Assembly (NCBI GenBank): GCA_963808725.1
Contig: CAWEGO010000002.1
Coordinates: 1,302,001 to 1,366,000 of the forward strand
Source of the DNA: JAHFUA01 sp963808725
GTDB taxonomy: Bacteria > Acidobacteriota > Terriglobia > Terriglobales > Acidobacteriaceae
Direction: 5' to 3'
DNA length: 64,000 nucleotides
Part shown: positions 8,814-18,382 of the stretch, piece by piece
How the letters are laid out: the number at the start of each line of letters is the position of its first letter
Numbering within the stretch: the stretch's first letter is position 1
Program-made: the position numbers and the translations under genes
Notes under the pieces: generated by a model
What the model saw: the letters and a program-made list of their open reading frames with translations, nothing else
What the model was told of the DNA's origin: nothing
The model's database searches: none

Positions 8814-9019
8814 TTCTTGCCCCTCCTGGAATCAACCCGACCCTGGCACGTAAGTCTCTACTGTACCTGCATTTGACGCTGCGGGGAAGGCCCCGGAGAC
8901 CGCGGTTGTGTCCTTTCGCCCAGTGTACGGATTCCGCCCCTGCCAGGGAATCCGGACATGCCCTTGGCCGGACTTTGGAGAATTGGCGCCGGGGCGGAGG
9001 TCGGGAGATATCTCGGTCC

Positions 9020-9202
9020 ATGCGCTCAGCCGAACACCGGGTTTTGGTTACCTGCCGGGAAGGCCACGAATGGTGGGTCAAAGTCCTGGGCGACAGCCCT
9101 CCCCAACCCCAGCTTGTGGTCTGCCCCATGTGCCAGGAGAGCAACGACGTGCTCCTGCCCAGGATCGTGAAGGTCGAGGCACTGCTGGCGACCGAGCGAT
9201 AG
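9020..9202 (+). CDS. Small zinc-ribbon-like protein
   Basis: A 60-residue protein read from ATG 9020; an upstream extension to 8873 looks non-coding. It has CREGHEWW near residue 11 and CPMC near residue 36, a plausible single zinc site, with strands between. No partner gene is evident; it ends 4 bases before the convergent BON-domain gene. Confidence 0.5.
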   Translation: MRSAEHRVLVTCREGHEWWVKVLGDSPPQPQLVVCPMCQESNDVLLPRIVKVEALLATER

Positions 9203-9206
9203 TTCC

Positions 9207-9743
9207 TCAGCTCTTCGCCACCTGGAGGTTATTGGTCACGGAGAAGACGCCGGGGACGCCGTTGGCGCGGAGGCCGACAATATCTTTGTCGGTCTGGCTA
9301 TCCACCACGCCCTCCAGCGTGACGTGCCCGTTTTTCACGATGATGCGGATGGGCTTGATGACGGGCAGGGCGTATTTCTCCAGCGTCGGATAGCCATAGA
9401 TGGCGCGGTACAGTGCGATACGCAGACGGTTATCCATGGGCGAAACCGGAAGCACCTCGATCTGGTTGTCCACCTGTTCCACGCCTTCAATCCCCTTTAC
9501 CGCCTTTTCGGCATCGGACTTGACGACCGGGTTCGTTACCTGCCCCAGCAACGTCACCTTGTCGCCGTTTACTCTGAAGGCGAGATTGTCGAAGACGGTC
9601 ACGTAAGGCAACATCCGCAGTTCGTGCAGAACCTCTTTCTGGATGCGCTGGGCGGCGCGCTCCGATACCGGATGTTCCTGTGCCAAGAGCGCCAGCGCGG
9701 TGAAAACCACTAGCAGCAGGAAGTGGAGATGTCGTACTCGCAT
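9207..9743 (-). CDS. Exported protein with two BON domains
   Basis: A 178-residue precursor with a signal peptide (HFLLLVVFTALALLA). The mature part contains two BON repeats: one with VTLLGQVTNPVVKSDAE and GVEQVDNQIEVLPVS, the second with VTLEGVVDSQTDKD and GVFSVTNNLQV. BON domains bind phospholipid or support envelope integrity (as in OsmY). A CGGAGG lies 5 bases before the ATG. It follows the SpoIIE-type phosphatase gene on the same strand by 94 bp. Confidence 0.85.
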   Translation of the reverse strand: MRVRHLHFLLLVVFTALALLAQEHPVSERAAQRIQKEVLHELRMLPYVTVFDNLAFRVNGDKVTLLGQVTNPVVKSDAEKAVKGIEGVEQVDNQIEVLPVSPMDNRLRIALYRAIYGYPTLEKYALPVIKPIRIIVKNGHVTLEGVVDSQTDKDIVGLRANGVPGVFSVTNNLQVAKS

Positions 9744-9837
9744 GTGTCCTCCGAAGCGGTTTGAAGGCAGGCCGTCGTGGAAGGTTGCTATTTTTTCTTG
9801 CCGCCGAGCATGCCCTGCAGCATGCCGGTGGGGCGCC

Positions 9838-10620
9838 TTAGCCGCTGGCCGCCGCGGCGCGCGCCTCGCGCACCAGCGCCAGGGTGGTGACGTCGTTCTC
9901 CGTTTCCTTATGCCGCCAGGAACTCTCGGTGAAGGTTTTCACCGCGCCCAGCACCTGGGTGCAGAGGTCGTGGGCGTCCTGGAAGGAAGTCTTGGATACG
10001 CATTCCGTCAGGCGCTCGATGCCGTACTCCTTGGAACCCGCCTTCGACTCCACCAAGCCGCGGGAGACCAGCAGCAGGCCCGCTCCCGGCCGGATGGCGG
10101 TGATCAGCGCGTCGTGCGTGGCATGGGAGAACAGCCCCAGCGGAAAGCCGTTGGCCTCGAGGCGCGTGACCCCTTCGTGATCCTTCAGCAGGGCGGGGGT
10201 GTGTCCGGCATTGATGTAGGTCAGGGTGCCGAACTCCTCCTCATAGCAGCCCAGGAACGCGGGCGCGCAGCGCACCCCTCCCGCCGCCTGGATGATAACC
10301 CGGTTCAGTTCGATCAGCAGCGTGGGCAAGGCATCGGCTTCATTGACGTCGTTAGAGCGAAGCAGCTCCGCGGCCATGGGGTGCATGCGCTCCTGCACCG
10401 CGGCCGCGATGTCCAGCGCTTCCTCGCGCTTGCCGGCCACGTCCAGCAACAGGAAGACGAGGCGCTGCGAATCGGTCACCAGAAAATCATAGAAATCGCC
10501 GCCCACCCGGGCCGCGCGGTACAGGGCGGAGATCGACGAGCTTCCCAACTGAGGGACCGGGGTGGATTGGGGACGCCGAAGGGTACGCTGCGGAGCTGCA
10601 TTCTGGAACGGCAGTTTCAT
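9838..10620 (-). CDS. SpoIIE/RsbU-type PP2C serine phosphatase
   Basis: A 260-residue protein. The start MKLPFQNAAP at 10620 is chosen because the frame further upstream is antisense to the M1 peptidase gene. PP2C-type motifs are visible: ARVGGDFYDF (metal-binding Asp), LLDVAGK, TYINAGHTPALL and the terminal NDVTTLAL. Such phosphatases act in partner-switching control of anti-sigma-factor antagonists; no such partner is encoded nearby. There is no sensor domain, so the input must come from a partner. Just past the stop another frame reads RPTGMLQGMLGGKKK, so the true C-terminus may be longer if one base is wrong. Confidence 0.85.
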   Translation of the reverse strand: MKLPFQNAAPQRTLRRPQSTPVPQLGSSSISALYRAARVGGDFYDFLVTDSQRLVFLLLDVAGKREEALDIAAAVQERMHPMAAELLRSNDVNEADALPTLLIELNRVIIQAAGGVRCAPAFLGCYEEEFGTLTYINAGHTPALLKDHEGVTRLEANGFPLGLFSHATHDALITAIRPGAGLLLVSRGLVESKAGSKEYGIERLTECVSKTSFQDAHDLCTQVLGAVKTFTESSWRHKETENDVTTLALVREARAAAASG

Positions 10621-10741
10621 GGTGTGGGTGCCGGAAGAAGCCGAGAGTACCACAATTCGCGCCGGCTGCGGCGGGCGAAAGTGCGCGGGCACTGGCAAAC
10701 TCCATTCGGGGAACAGGTGACAAGAGCTCCCCGCCGGGAGC

Positions 10742-13207
10742 ATGCTAGGGGAGATGCGGGGTGCGCTTTTCACATCGGTTCTGCTGCTCGTCGCGAGTGC
10801 AACGCCGGCGGCCGGAGTTCCGTCCGAGAATCCCGGCCCGGCGGTCAGGCTGTACCGCCAACTGCGCGACCTGGGGCTGGACTCCGCGCGGGTGTACCAG
10901 ATCCGCGACGCCGGCCTGGACCGCGGCGAGATCCACATCACCCTGAATAGCGGCACCATTGCCTTCAGCCAGAGCGTGGAAGGGCGGGTGACCGGGGCGT
11001 TTTTCGACGGCGATGGCGAAATCCTGCTGGTCCCGCCCAACCCGGTGGAGCGCACCTCGATGGCGCTGTTCCTGGGCACGCCCATCTTGGAAGAAAGATT
11101 CTCGACCGCGTTCTTTCGCTTCAGCGATGACACTTTTGAGCGCCTGCAGCCGTCGCTTCGTCCGGCCGAGGAAACGACGGAGTTCCTCGCCCGCTGGGAA
11201 CCGGCCTTCCGCGAGCTTTGCGTGACCGATGCCTTCGACCTGATGCACTTCCTGACGTGGCAGAGCGGACCTGCGGATGCGACTCCGGGGACTTTCTGGC
11301 ATGCTCGGCTCGCCGGCCTGCACCTGGGGCCGTTCGATGTCTTGTTCGACAGTGACAGCGCCGAGCAAATCTCGGTGGGGCAGAGCAACTACGTGAACGG
11401 CGCGCAGATCTTCGACGTTTGGGCTTCGTTCGCCAGCCGGAATGGCCGCGCGGTGCCGTCCGCGGAGCGTGATCCCACCAACGAACTGGGGCGGGGCAGC
11501 TTCCGCATCGCCGCTTCCAGGATTCGTACCCACATTCTGCCGTCGCGAGAACTGGATGCGGAGGCGCAGCTCACGCTGGAAGCCACCCGCAGCGGCGCGC
11601 GTACCCTGGTCTTCGAGCTGTCACGCTATCTCAAGGTCAGCTCGGTCGAGGCCGGGGACACGCCCGTGGAGTTCATCCAGAACGAATCGCTCGAAGGCGG
11701 CGACCTGGCCCGCCGTGGTAACGATCTGGTGGCAGTCATTCTGCCCCGCCCGCTGCGCGCGCGCGAAAAACTGGGGCTGCGCTTCCACTATAGCGGCTCG
11801 GTGTTGTCGGAGGCCGGCAGCGGGCTGATGTACGTGGGCGCGCGCGGTATCTGGTATCCCAACGTCGGCCCCGCGATGACGAACTTCGACCTGGAGTTCC
11901 GCCATCCTGCCGGCTGGACGCTGGTCGCGACCGGCAAACGGGTTTCGGCGGAGACCTCAGGGGGCGAGCAGGTGTCGCGCTGGGTCTCGGAGCGGCCCAT
12001 CCCGCTGGCCGGCTTCAATCTCGGCCAGTACGTGGAGGTGCGCGCCAAGAGCGGAGAAACCGCGATCGAGATTTTCGCCGCGCGCGGAGTGGAGAACTCG
12101 TTCCCGGAAGCCGCGTCGAAGCCCATGGACTTGCCGCCCGTGCCACCCTTTCGGCGACCCGCTCCCAACATGATGGCCCCGCCGCCGCCCACGCCTTCCG
12201 CCGAAGCTCAGGCAGTGGCCCAGCGCTCCGCCCGCGCCGTGGAGTTCTTCTCGCGGCGCCTCGGACCCTTCCCCTACAGCTCGCTGGCGGTCACGCAAAT
12301 GCCCGGCTCGCTCAGCCAGGGATGGCCGGGGCTGGTCTTCCTTTCCAGCTATGCCTTTCTCAATGCCGCGGAGCGGGAACGCCTTCACCTCACCCGCTAC
12401 GAAAAGCTGCTATACGGCGAGCTGGTGCAGGCGCACGAGACCGCGCACCAGTGGTGGGGGGATGCGGTGCTGTGGAAGGGCTACCGCGATGTGTGGCTGT
12501 CAGAGGCGCTCGCTAATTATTGCGCCCTGCTGGAGCTGGAGCAGGAGAAGCCGGAGGTCCTCCGCGCCGTCCTGGAACAGTACCGCCAGGACCTAGCGCG
12601 GAAATGGCACGATGGCCCTCCCATGAAGGATGCGGGACCGGTCACCCTGGGCCATCGCCTTACCTCGTCGCGGCTCCCCGAAGCCTACGAGGTGGTGGTC
12701 TACGGCCGCGGCACCTGGCTCATCCACATGCTGCGGGAGATGTTCCGTGACGCTGACCGGCAGAGTGCCGATCCTGATGCGCGCTTCTATCAGGTCTTGC
12801 GCGGCCTGCGCGAGCGCTTCGATGGCCGCGCTTTTTCCACGCAGGACTTCCAGCAAGCCTTCGAAGAGGCTTTGCCCAGCTCGCTGCGCTATGAGGGGAA
12901 GAAATCGCTGGCCTGGTTTTTCGACGAATGGGTGAACGGCATCGCGTTGCCGCGTTTTCAACTGTCGGGGGTCAAGTTCTCGCACGGGAACGGCCAGCCG
13001 GTGGTGACCGGAAATCTGCTGCAGAAAGACGCGCCGGACACCCTGGTGACTTCAGTTCCGCTCTATGCCACTATGCAGGGCGGCAAGCCCGTCTACCTGG
13101 GACGGGTTTTTGCCGACGGTCCCGAGACCGAGTTCCACCTGCCGGCGCCCACCGGAGCACGCGGGCTGGTGATCGACCCGCATCAGACGGTGCTCACGCG
13201 ACCGTAA
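10742..13207 (+). CDS. Exported M1-family (gluzincin) aminopeptidase
   Basis: An 821-residue precursor with an N-terminal signal sequence (FTSVLLLVASATPAAG). The zinc motif HETAH at residues 565-569 is followed by the third ligand E588 in WLSEAL, the HExxH-x18-E spacing of M1 peptidases. The first 270 residues form an extra N-terminal domain, and a Pro-rich linker (about 465-480) lies before the catalytic domain. The canonical GAMEN motif is not obvious; PGSLSQGWPGLVFLS occupies its place, so substrate choice may be unusual. A second in-frame ATG at 10754 is an alternative start. Divergent from the phosphatase gene. Confidence 0.88.
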   Translation: MLGEMRGALFTSVLLLVASATPAAGVPSENPGPAVRLYRQLRDLGLDSARVYQIRDAGLDRGEIHITLNSGTIAFSQSVEGRVTGAFFDGDGEILLVPPNPVERTSMALFLGTPILEERFSTAFFRFSDDTFERLQPSLRPAEETTEFLARWEPAFRELCVTDAFDLMHFLTWQSGPADATPGTFWHARLAGLHLGPFDVLFDSDSAEQISVGQSNYVNGAQIFDVWASFASRNGRAVPSAERDPTNELGRGSFRIAASRIRTHILPSRELDAEAQLTLEATRSGARTLVFELSRYLKVSSVEAGDTPVEFIQNESLEGGDLARRGNDLVAVILPRPLRAREKLGLRFHYSGSVLSEAGSGLMYVGARGIWYPNVGPAMTNFDLEFRHPAGWTLVATGKRVSAETSGGEQVSRWVSERPIPLAGFNLGQYVEVRAKSGETAIEIFAARGVENSFPEAASKPMDLPPVPPFRRPAPNMMAPPPPTPSAEAQAVAQRSARAVEFFSRRLGPFPYSSLAVTQMPGSLSQGWPGLVFLSSYAFLNAAERERLHLTRYEKLLYGELVQAHETAHQWWGDAVLWKGYRDVWLSEALANYCALLELEQEKPEVLRAVLEQYRQDLARKWHDGPPMKDAGPVTLGHRLTSSRLPEAYEVVVYGRGTWLIHMLREMFRDADRQSADPDARFYQVLRGLRERFDGRAFSTQDFQQAFEEALPSSLRYEGKKSLAWFFDEWVNGIALPRFQLSGVKFSHGNGQPVVTGNLLQKDAPDTLVTSVPLYATMQGGKPVYLGRVFADGPETEFHLPAPTGARGLVIDPHQTVLTRP

Positions 13208-13273
13208 GGGCCTTGGAGAGAAGACAGAACGCCGGCCTTTCATCCGCGTCTCTGCAGGCCGGTGGATTCCGGT

Positions 13274-13279
13274 TATAAT
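13274..13279 (+). promoter_or_regulatory. -10 box upstream of tRNA-Ser
   Basis: A perfect TATAAT lies 30 bases before the tRNA 5' end. No good -35 hexamer is seen at 16-18 bp. Confidence 0.45.
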
Positions 13280-13308
13280 GGCGGTGCCCACGTTGGTGTC
13301 CGCCCGCC

Positions 13309-13402
13309 GGAGAGGTGGCCGAGAGGCTGAAGGCGGCGGTTTGCTAAACCGTTATACGGGCCAAAACCTGTATCGAGGGTTCGAATCCCTCCCTCTCCGC
13401 CA
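13309..13402 (+). tRNA. tRNA-Ser (anticodon GCT)
   Basis: A 94-base class II tRNA with acceptor GGAGAGG/CCTCTCC, D-arm GGCCGAGAGGCTGAAGG, anticodon loop TTGCTAA, long variable arm, T-loop GTTCGAAT and encoded CCA. It decodes AGC/AGU. Its 3' end is repeated four times directly downstream. Confidence 0.97.
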
Positions 13403-13805
13403 GTCTTCCGCCAGGCCCCTCGCTACGCTCGGGATTTCGCCTGCGGGCTCCCGCTTCGCTCTCGCCCGCAAAGCGGCTCAAGTTCGAATCCCTCCCTCTC
13501 CGCCAGCCTTCTGCAAGGTCCCTCGCTATGCTCGGGATTTCGCCTGCGGGCTCCCGCTTCGCTCACGCCCGCAAAGCGGCTCAAGTTCGAATCCCTCCCT
13601 CTCCGCCAGTCTTCCGCCAGGTCCCTCGCTACGCTCGGGATTTCGCCTGCGGGCTCCCGCTTCGCTCACGCCCGCAAAGCGGCTCAAGTTCGAATCCCTC
13701 CCTCTCCGCCAGTCTTCCGCCAGGCCCCTCGCTACGCTCGGGATTTCGCCTGCGGCTCGGACGCCACGGAAGGCGGCTCAAGTTCGAATCCCTCCCTCTC
13801 CGCCA
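13403..13805 (+). repeat. Four tandem ~103-bp repeats, each ending in the tRNA-Ser 3' end
   Basis: Units are 13403-13505, 13506-13608, 13609-13711 (103 bp each) and a shorter, diverged 13712-13805 (94 bp). Each ends with the last 24 bases of tRNA-Ser: GTTCGAATCC, CTCCCTCTCC, then GCCA, i.e. T-arm 3' part, acceptor strand and CCA. Between these lies a GC-rich spacer with CCTCGCTACGCTCGGG and GCCTGCGGGCTCCCGC, itself able to form hairpins. The 5' half of the tRNA is not repeated. Confidence 0.95.
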
Positions 13806-13840
13806 GTCTTCCCCAAGTACGGCAGCATCAGGTCGGAAGA

Positions 13841-15040
13841 CTAAGGCGCTTTCAAGCCTAATGCCCGGAGTGTGGGTTCGTCTGGAACGGTCTCGCTGCC
13901 CGTCTTTGTAACCATTCCGAACCCGCCGGAATAATCCCACATGGTCCACCCCATGCCATGCCGCTCCAACGAAGTGCGTACGTCGGTCAGCCAAGCCGTA
14001 CGGGAGTTGGCGTCAGCATACTTCCGGTACACTCCAAACTCATCGCAGATAACCGGCACTCCATATCGTGCGGCCCACTCCGCGACCTGCGAGATTTCGG
14101 CGTCAATGCGTGCGCTGTTCCAGCGCTCGAACCCGTAGCGAATCACATACAGGCGGTTGGCAGCTTCCGGCTCCTCGGCGGCCACCCTCGCGGCTGATTC
14201 CGGAGTCGACGGGTAGGCCAGCCCGCGCGCGAAATGCCAGAAGTCCACTGCCCAGTTGGCTCCCTGATGGGTGAAGATGTGCGGCTCGTAGAAATGAAAG
14301 CTGTAGATTACGTTCGCGTCCCGGAGCGGCTCCAGGAAAAGCAGGTCGTCGTCGGCTGACCAACGCGCCCCAGTCGCGATGATCGTGTTCTGGGGTGCTC
14401 CCTCGCGGATGGCCGCGGCTAGTTTGGCCTGGATGCCGGCCCATCGATAGCGGTCTTGCGATTCTGGTTCATTGAGTATCTCGAAGAACACGAAATTCGG
14501 GTCCAATGCCCCGTAGTGCTTGGCAAGGGCACGCCAGAAGTCTTCGAATTGCTCAACGAAGCCATCGTCCTTGGCAAGCCTGTTCTTGAACTCACTTGCA
14601 GGGTGTATGTCCAGGATTACTGCCAGACCGTTGGCGAGGATGTTTTGTATGGCCTCATCCAAATAGCCCAGATACTCCGTCGGAATCGCATCGGCCTCTC
14701 CTTCCCGGAACATGGGCTGCGGGTTAATGCTAAGCCGCACGTGGTCGAAGCCCATCGCCTTGATCAGGGCAATGTCCTGGGAGGTGGTATGCGAAATGAA
14801 GTGTTCCTTGGTGTAGCCCTTGGGGCCTGCGACTTGGGCGAACCATCCGCTGACGTTGATCCCGTGCCGGAGGTGGGACAGCCTTCGAGCGGCGATGCTG
14901 CCCGAAGCTTGCTGCGGAAGGAATTTCTGTTGTGACTCAAGAGTCTGCGCGGAGAGGCGGGATACGCTGCACAGCAAGGAAAGCGATAGCAGCGCAAGGC
15001 AGAATAATCTGCGGTTGCTTGGCTGGTTGCTGCCCGTCAT
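13841..15040 (-). CDS. Secreted GH5-family glycoside hydrolase (cellulase-like)
   Basis: A 399-residue precursor with an N-terminal signal peptide (FCLALLSLSLLCSV). The TIM-barrel signatures of GH5 are present: FDHVRLSI, the general acid E191 in EILNEPES, SFHFYEPH and the nucleophile E334 in ICDEFGVYR. It should cleave beta-1,4-linked glucans or related polysaccharides outside the cytoplasm; the exact substrate cannot be read off. It is monocistronic and its stop lies 36 bp from the tRNA-Ser repeat block. Confidence 0.88.
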   Translation of the reverse strand: MTGSNQPSNRRLFCLALLSLSLLCSVSRLSAQTLESQQKFLPQQASGSIAARRLSHLRHGINVSGWFAQVAGPKGYTKEHFISHTTSQDIALIKAMGFDHVRLSINPQPMFREGEADAIPTEYLGYLDEAIQNILANGLAVILDIHPASEFKNRLAKDDGFVEQFEDFWRALAKHYGALDPNFVFFEILNEPESQDRYRWAGIQAKLAAAIREGAPQNTIIATGARWSADDDLLFLEPLRDANVIYSFHFYEPHIFTHQGANWAVDFWHFARGLAYPSTPESAARVAAEEPEAANRLYVIRYGFERWNSARIDAEISQVAEWAARYGVPVICDEFGVYRKYADANSRTAWLTDVRTSLERHGMGWTMWDYSGGFGMVTKTGSETVPDEPTLRALGLKAP

Positions 15041-15169
15041 CGCGCCGAGTATACGCTGGTCCCCGGAGCCTCACCTTCCTATACCGGCATCAGCGGGAAG
15101 CGATGGCGGCGGTCGAGACAGCGGTGTGCTGCGCAACTTCCTTTGGCACTGAGCCGCGAGGAGAGCGGC

Positions 15170-16865
15170 TTACTGGTTTGGCGCGCTCTTGAACTGCAGG
15201 ATGATCTCCATGTCGGATTCGACCGGCTGGCCGTTCAAGCTGGCCGGTTTGTAGCGCCACTGCTTGACGGCGGCGAGGGTGGTGTCACGGAACATCTCGT
15301 TGCCGCTCACCCACCGCACGCTTCTCACGGTACCGGCCTTGGTGATGGTCGCTTTCATCACCACCTTTCCGGAGACTCCCAGGCGGCGAGCCGCGTCCGG
15401 ATACGGCGGCTCTACGCGGTGATTCAGTTGTGCAGGAACCAAGCGCGATACCGGGCCGGTGACGGCGGTGGGTGTGGGCTTGGTCAAGGCTGGGGGCAGA
15501 TCCGGGGATGAGAGCGCGAGCTGCGGGGCTTCGGGCGCCTGCACGGAACTGGACGCGCCGCCGGCCGGACGGCGTACCGGTCCGGCGTCTTCGACGACGG
15601 GCTGCGGCGCAGGCCGGACGGTCGCATCCCCTACCGCGGCGAGTTGCTCCGCAGCCGGCGCTGGTTTCGCCGGAGAGTGGCCGACACTGGCCTTCGGCTG
15701 AGTACTGACCAGGACGTGCTGGGCTGCGACCGGCGCGGGTTCGGCGGGCAGCGCCCGCTCGGGTGGCGGATGAGTCGCCTCAGGCGCCGGCGCCGCGGCG
15801 GTCGAAACATGCTTTGCCACACTGGCGTTTCTTGCCAGTTGCAAACGCCACCCTGCGGCCGCCAGGACAGCGAAGATGGCCAGAACCACCGCCGGGAGCC
15901 ACCAGCGACGTCCCGGGCCGGCATCGGCCTCGTATCCGCTGAACGTGAGTTCGGGGCTGAAATCGGGCGCCGGCGTACTTGCGACCGGCTTGACCAGCCT
16001 GAGCCTTGCGGAACCGGCGTCCCCAGCAGGCGCGGGCTTGGCTGGTTGTGGTGGCGGACCGTGATCCCCGCCGAGGCCGGTCTGGCTTCGTGGAGGTGGA
16101 AGCGCAGCTTTGGGCGGCTGGGGTAGCGGATCGGAATTCGGTGCGGACGGCCAAATCTCGTTTTTCCCGCCTCGCCCCCGGTCCCCCGGAGGCTTCTCGA
16201 GCGGAACCGGCGCAGCCGGCGCGACCAGTGGGGATGTCCAGAACCGGTGGCGCGGGTTCTTGCACGCTTGTCATCGCCGGTTTCTCCACGCGCGGAGCAG
16301 GCGCCTGCGCGACTCCTGTCGCCTGCATCAGGTCGGAAGCGGCGGCGTCCACAGTCTGCGGCAGGGGCCGAACCGGTTGTGGGTCGTCCAGAAGTTCGAC
16401 GATGACCTCCGAGAGCGTGGTGAGGATGAGGAGGTGCTTATCGGTAAACGCATGCGGGGTGTCGGAGAAGGCGGCGATCACGCCGATCACCTTCAGCCCG
16501 CGCCGGATTGGAGCGACCGCGATGGCGCTAAGCCCCAGCGCCCGGCAAGCTTCGTGATCGACTCGCGGATCGGTCTGGGCGTCGTCGCAGCGCAGCGGCT
16601 CGCCCCTCCGCACGCACAGCCCGGTGAAGCTGTTTTCGTTGCTGAGCTTGGCGCCCACCTCGGGCGCGCTGGTGCCCCAATTGGCGCGGCAGACCATCTC
16701 CTGGCCTTCGGCCAAAGCGATGGCCACGCCGCTGGACCCGGTGAAGTTTTGCGCGCGGATGGCCACCGCCAGCAGTTTTTCCGCCAGCGGCGTGTGCGCT
16801 CCGAATTCCGGCGCGCTGCGCGCCTGTTCTAGTTCCGCTGTCACTGATCCTTGGGCCGAACCCAT
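15170..16865 (-). pseudogene. GAF domain - transmembrane - TonB C-terminal fusion protein, frameshifted
   Basis: From ATG 16865 (AAGGAG upstream) the frame encodes a GAF domain (about 20-175: GSSGVAIALAEGQE, FTGLCVRRGEPL, LKVIGVIAAFSD) and a Pro/Ala linker up to VLDIP. There it leaves frame at a GGGG run (16230-16233). One frame over the protein continues: LVAPAAPVPLEKPPG, a second Pro-rich part, one membrane helix (WWLPAVVLAIFAVLAAAGW), a long Ala/Pro periplasmic linker and a TonB C-terminal domain (PPYPDAARRLGVSGKVV, WRYKPASLNG) ending at 15170. Deleting one C restores 564 residues. Domain order predicts a cytosolic sensor joined to a periplasmic TonB module. No ExbBD is adjacent. A sequencing slip is likely. 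Confidence 0.8.
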
Positions 16866-17015
16866 TGCCCGACTTCTCCTTGGGTAAAAACATCGTAGCA
16901 AGCAGCCTACGGGAAAAACATGACCAAAAGGGCTCAGTCTCCCGCCAAGGGACGGTGCACCTCGGTCATGTCCCAGAGTGGCACTAATCCGCTTATAGTC
17001 AGCAGTGAGGGCGCG

Positions 17016-17261
17016 ATGAAAAACATCCAGGACGTTCTGCGCGACAAAGAAACCGAGATGGAGAAGTTGAACCGCGAAATCAAGCTGCTGCGCGTGGCCG
17101 CGCGCCTGCTGGAGGAGGATGGCCAGAACCAGCAGTCGAGGACCCTGGACCCGATTCAACGCCACGTAGAGACGGCGGCTATGAGTCTGGACGAGCCGGT
17201 CTTGGATGTCCTGCCGGCGGCGGGGCCGGCCAACGGCGACGCCAATAAGCGTTGGCCCTAA
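17016..17261 (+). CDS. Small coiled-coil protein
   Basis: An 81-residue protein starting MKNIQDVLRDKETEMEKL. Its first 45 residues follow a clear heptad pattern through IKLLRVAARLLEED; the tail is Ala/Pro-rich. A GTGAGG lies just upstream. The start at 17016 is preferred because the coil begins there; the frame stays open back to 16920. Unknown function; divergent from the GAF-TonB gene. Confidence 0.55.
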   Translation: MKNIQDVLRDKETEMEKLNREIKLLRVAARLLEEDGQNQQSRTLDPIQRHVETAAMSLDEPVLDVLPAAGPANGDANKRWP

Positions 17262-17316
17262 GCGGGACGCCAGTCGGCCGACCTGCGGCGGAAACCCTCC
17301 CCCATCAAAATCCTGC

Positions 17317-18069
17317 CTAGCGCCCGCCTTCCTGTAGCGTGCGGCGCAGAAACGCTACCGTCTTCGTCCAAGCCTGAGCCGCGTCGTCCGCTCTGTAACC
17401 GGTCTTGTTGGTGGAATTCTCGAAGGCGTGCCCGGCGTCGGGGAAGATCACGATCTCGATGGGCTTGCCGAGTTGCTTCATCTGCTGCTCAAAGCTGCGT
17501 ACGTCGCTTACGGGGATGCCGCGGTCCTGCCCTCCGAAGATGCCCAGGATAGAGGCGTGGATCTTTTTCAAGCTGTCCAGCGACGTGGCCAGGTGCCCGT
17601 AGTTGATCACCGTGGCCGCCAGACGAGAGTCTGCCAGCGCCAAGTCGAGCGAATATCCTCCGCCCATGCACCAGCCGATCGAGCCCACGCGGGCCGGATC
17701 CACATTCTTCAGAGAGCGCAGATAATCGGCAGCCGCGAGCAGGTCACGGTCGGCGCGGTCGTGCGGCAGGCCGCGGCTGAGTTCATGCGCCTCGTCGGGA
17801 GTGGCCGCTACTTTGTCACGGTACAAGTCGACCGCCAGCGTGACGTAGCCCTGGTCGGCAAGTTTTGCGGCCTGTTCCTTCACCCAGTCGTTCAGACCCC
17901 ACCATTCGTGAATGACCACCAGAGCTGGGAACGGGCCCTTGCCCGCGGGCGTATACAGCATGCCGCTGACGGTCTCGTCGCCGCTCTTGTAGGAGACTGA
18001 CTTGCCATCGGCAGAAAACGCCGGCAGAGCGACAAAGCACACCAGCGACACTAGAACGAGCAAGCCCAT
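17317..18069 (-). CDS. Exported dienelactone hydrolase family protein
   Basis: A 250-residue alpha/beta hydrolase. The start at 18069 is set by AGGAGG 6 bases upstream and gives a signal peptide (LLVLVSLVCFVALPAFSA); the frame extends to 18141. The family residues are visible: E in VIHEWWGLND, nucleophile C134 in GWCMGGG, Asp near FPDAGHAF and the His of that motif. Dienelactone hydrolases open lactone rings in chloroaromatic breakdown, but many exported homologues have unknown substrates. Monocistronic. Confidence 0.85.
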   Translation of the reverse strand: MGLLVLVSLVCFVALPAFSADGKSVSYKSGDETVSGMLYTPAGKGPFPALVVIHEWWGLNDWVKEQAAKLADQGYVTLAVDLYRDKVAATPDEAHELSRGLPHDRADRDLLAAADYLRSLKNVDPARVGSIGWCMGGGYSLDLALADSRLAATVINYGHLATSLDSLKKIHASILGIFGGQDRGIPVSDVRSFEQQMKQLGKPIEIVIFPDAGHAFENSTNKTGYRADDAAQAWTKTVAFLRRTLQEGGR

Positions 18070-18382
18070 GGGAACCTCCTCACCGACCCTTCGATTACTG
18101 CGATAGCGCTGCGGTTGCGCAAAGATTGAGGTGTGACCCAACCGCCGTCCGCCGGGCCTGTTGCTGAAATCTGGTGGTGGAGGGTGCCCTACTCAGTCCT
18201 CGGTGGCCGTCCTGTAAAGAGGGAGATCCACGGAATCACAAGTCGCCTTATAATCACAGCTTCCACTGCGGTTTGTGTGCCTGCCCGACTGCAGGCTGCG
18301 CATAATCACAAGCTCAGTCAGCCAAATAAGAGATAGACTGTGACAACGTCTACGCAATTCTTCTAAGGAGCGCTGCGCAGTT

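Noticed and set aside
9838..11388. A 516-residue reading of the SpoIIE-type phosphatase frame
   Set aside because: The first half is antisense to the M1 peptidase gene and lacks any domain; the family start is at 10620.
13403..13805. CRISPR array
   Set aside because: The units are direct tandem copies with near-identical spacers, derived from a tRNA 3' end; no cas genes.
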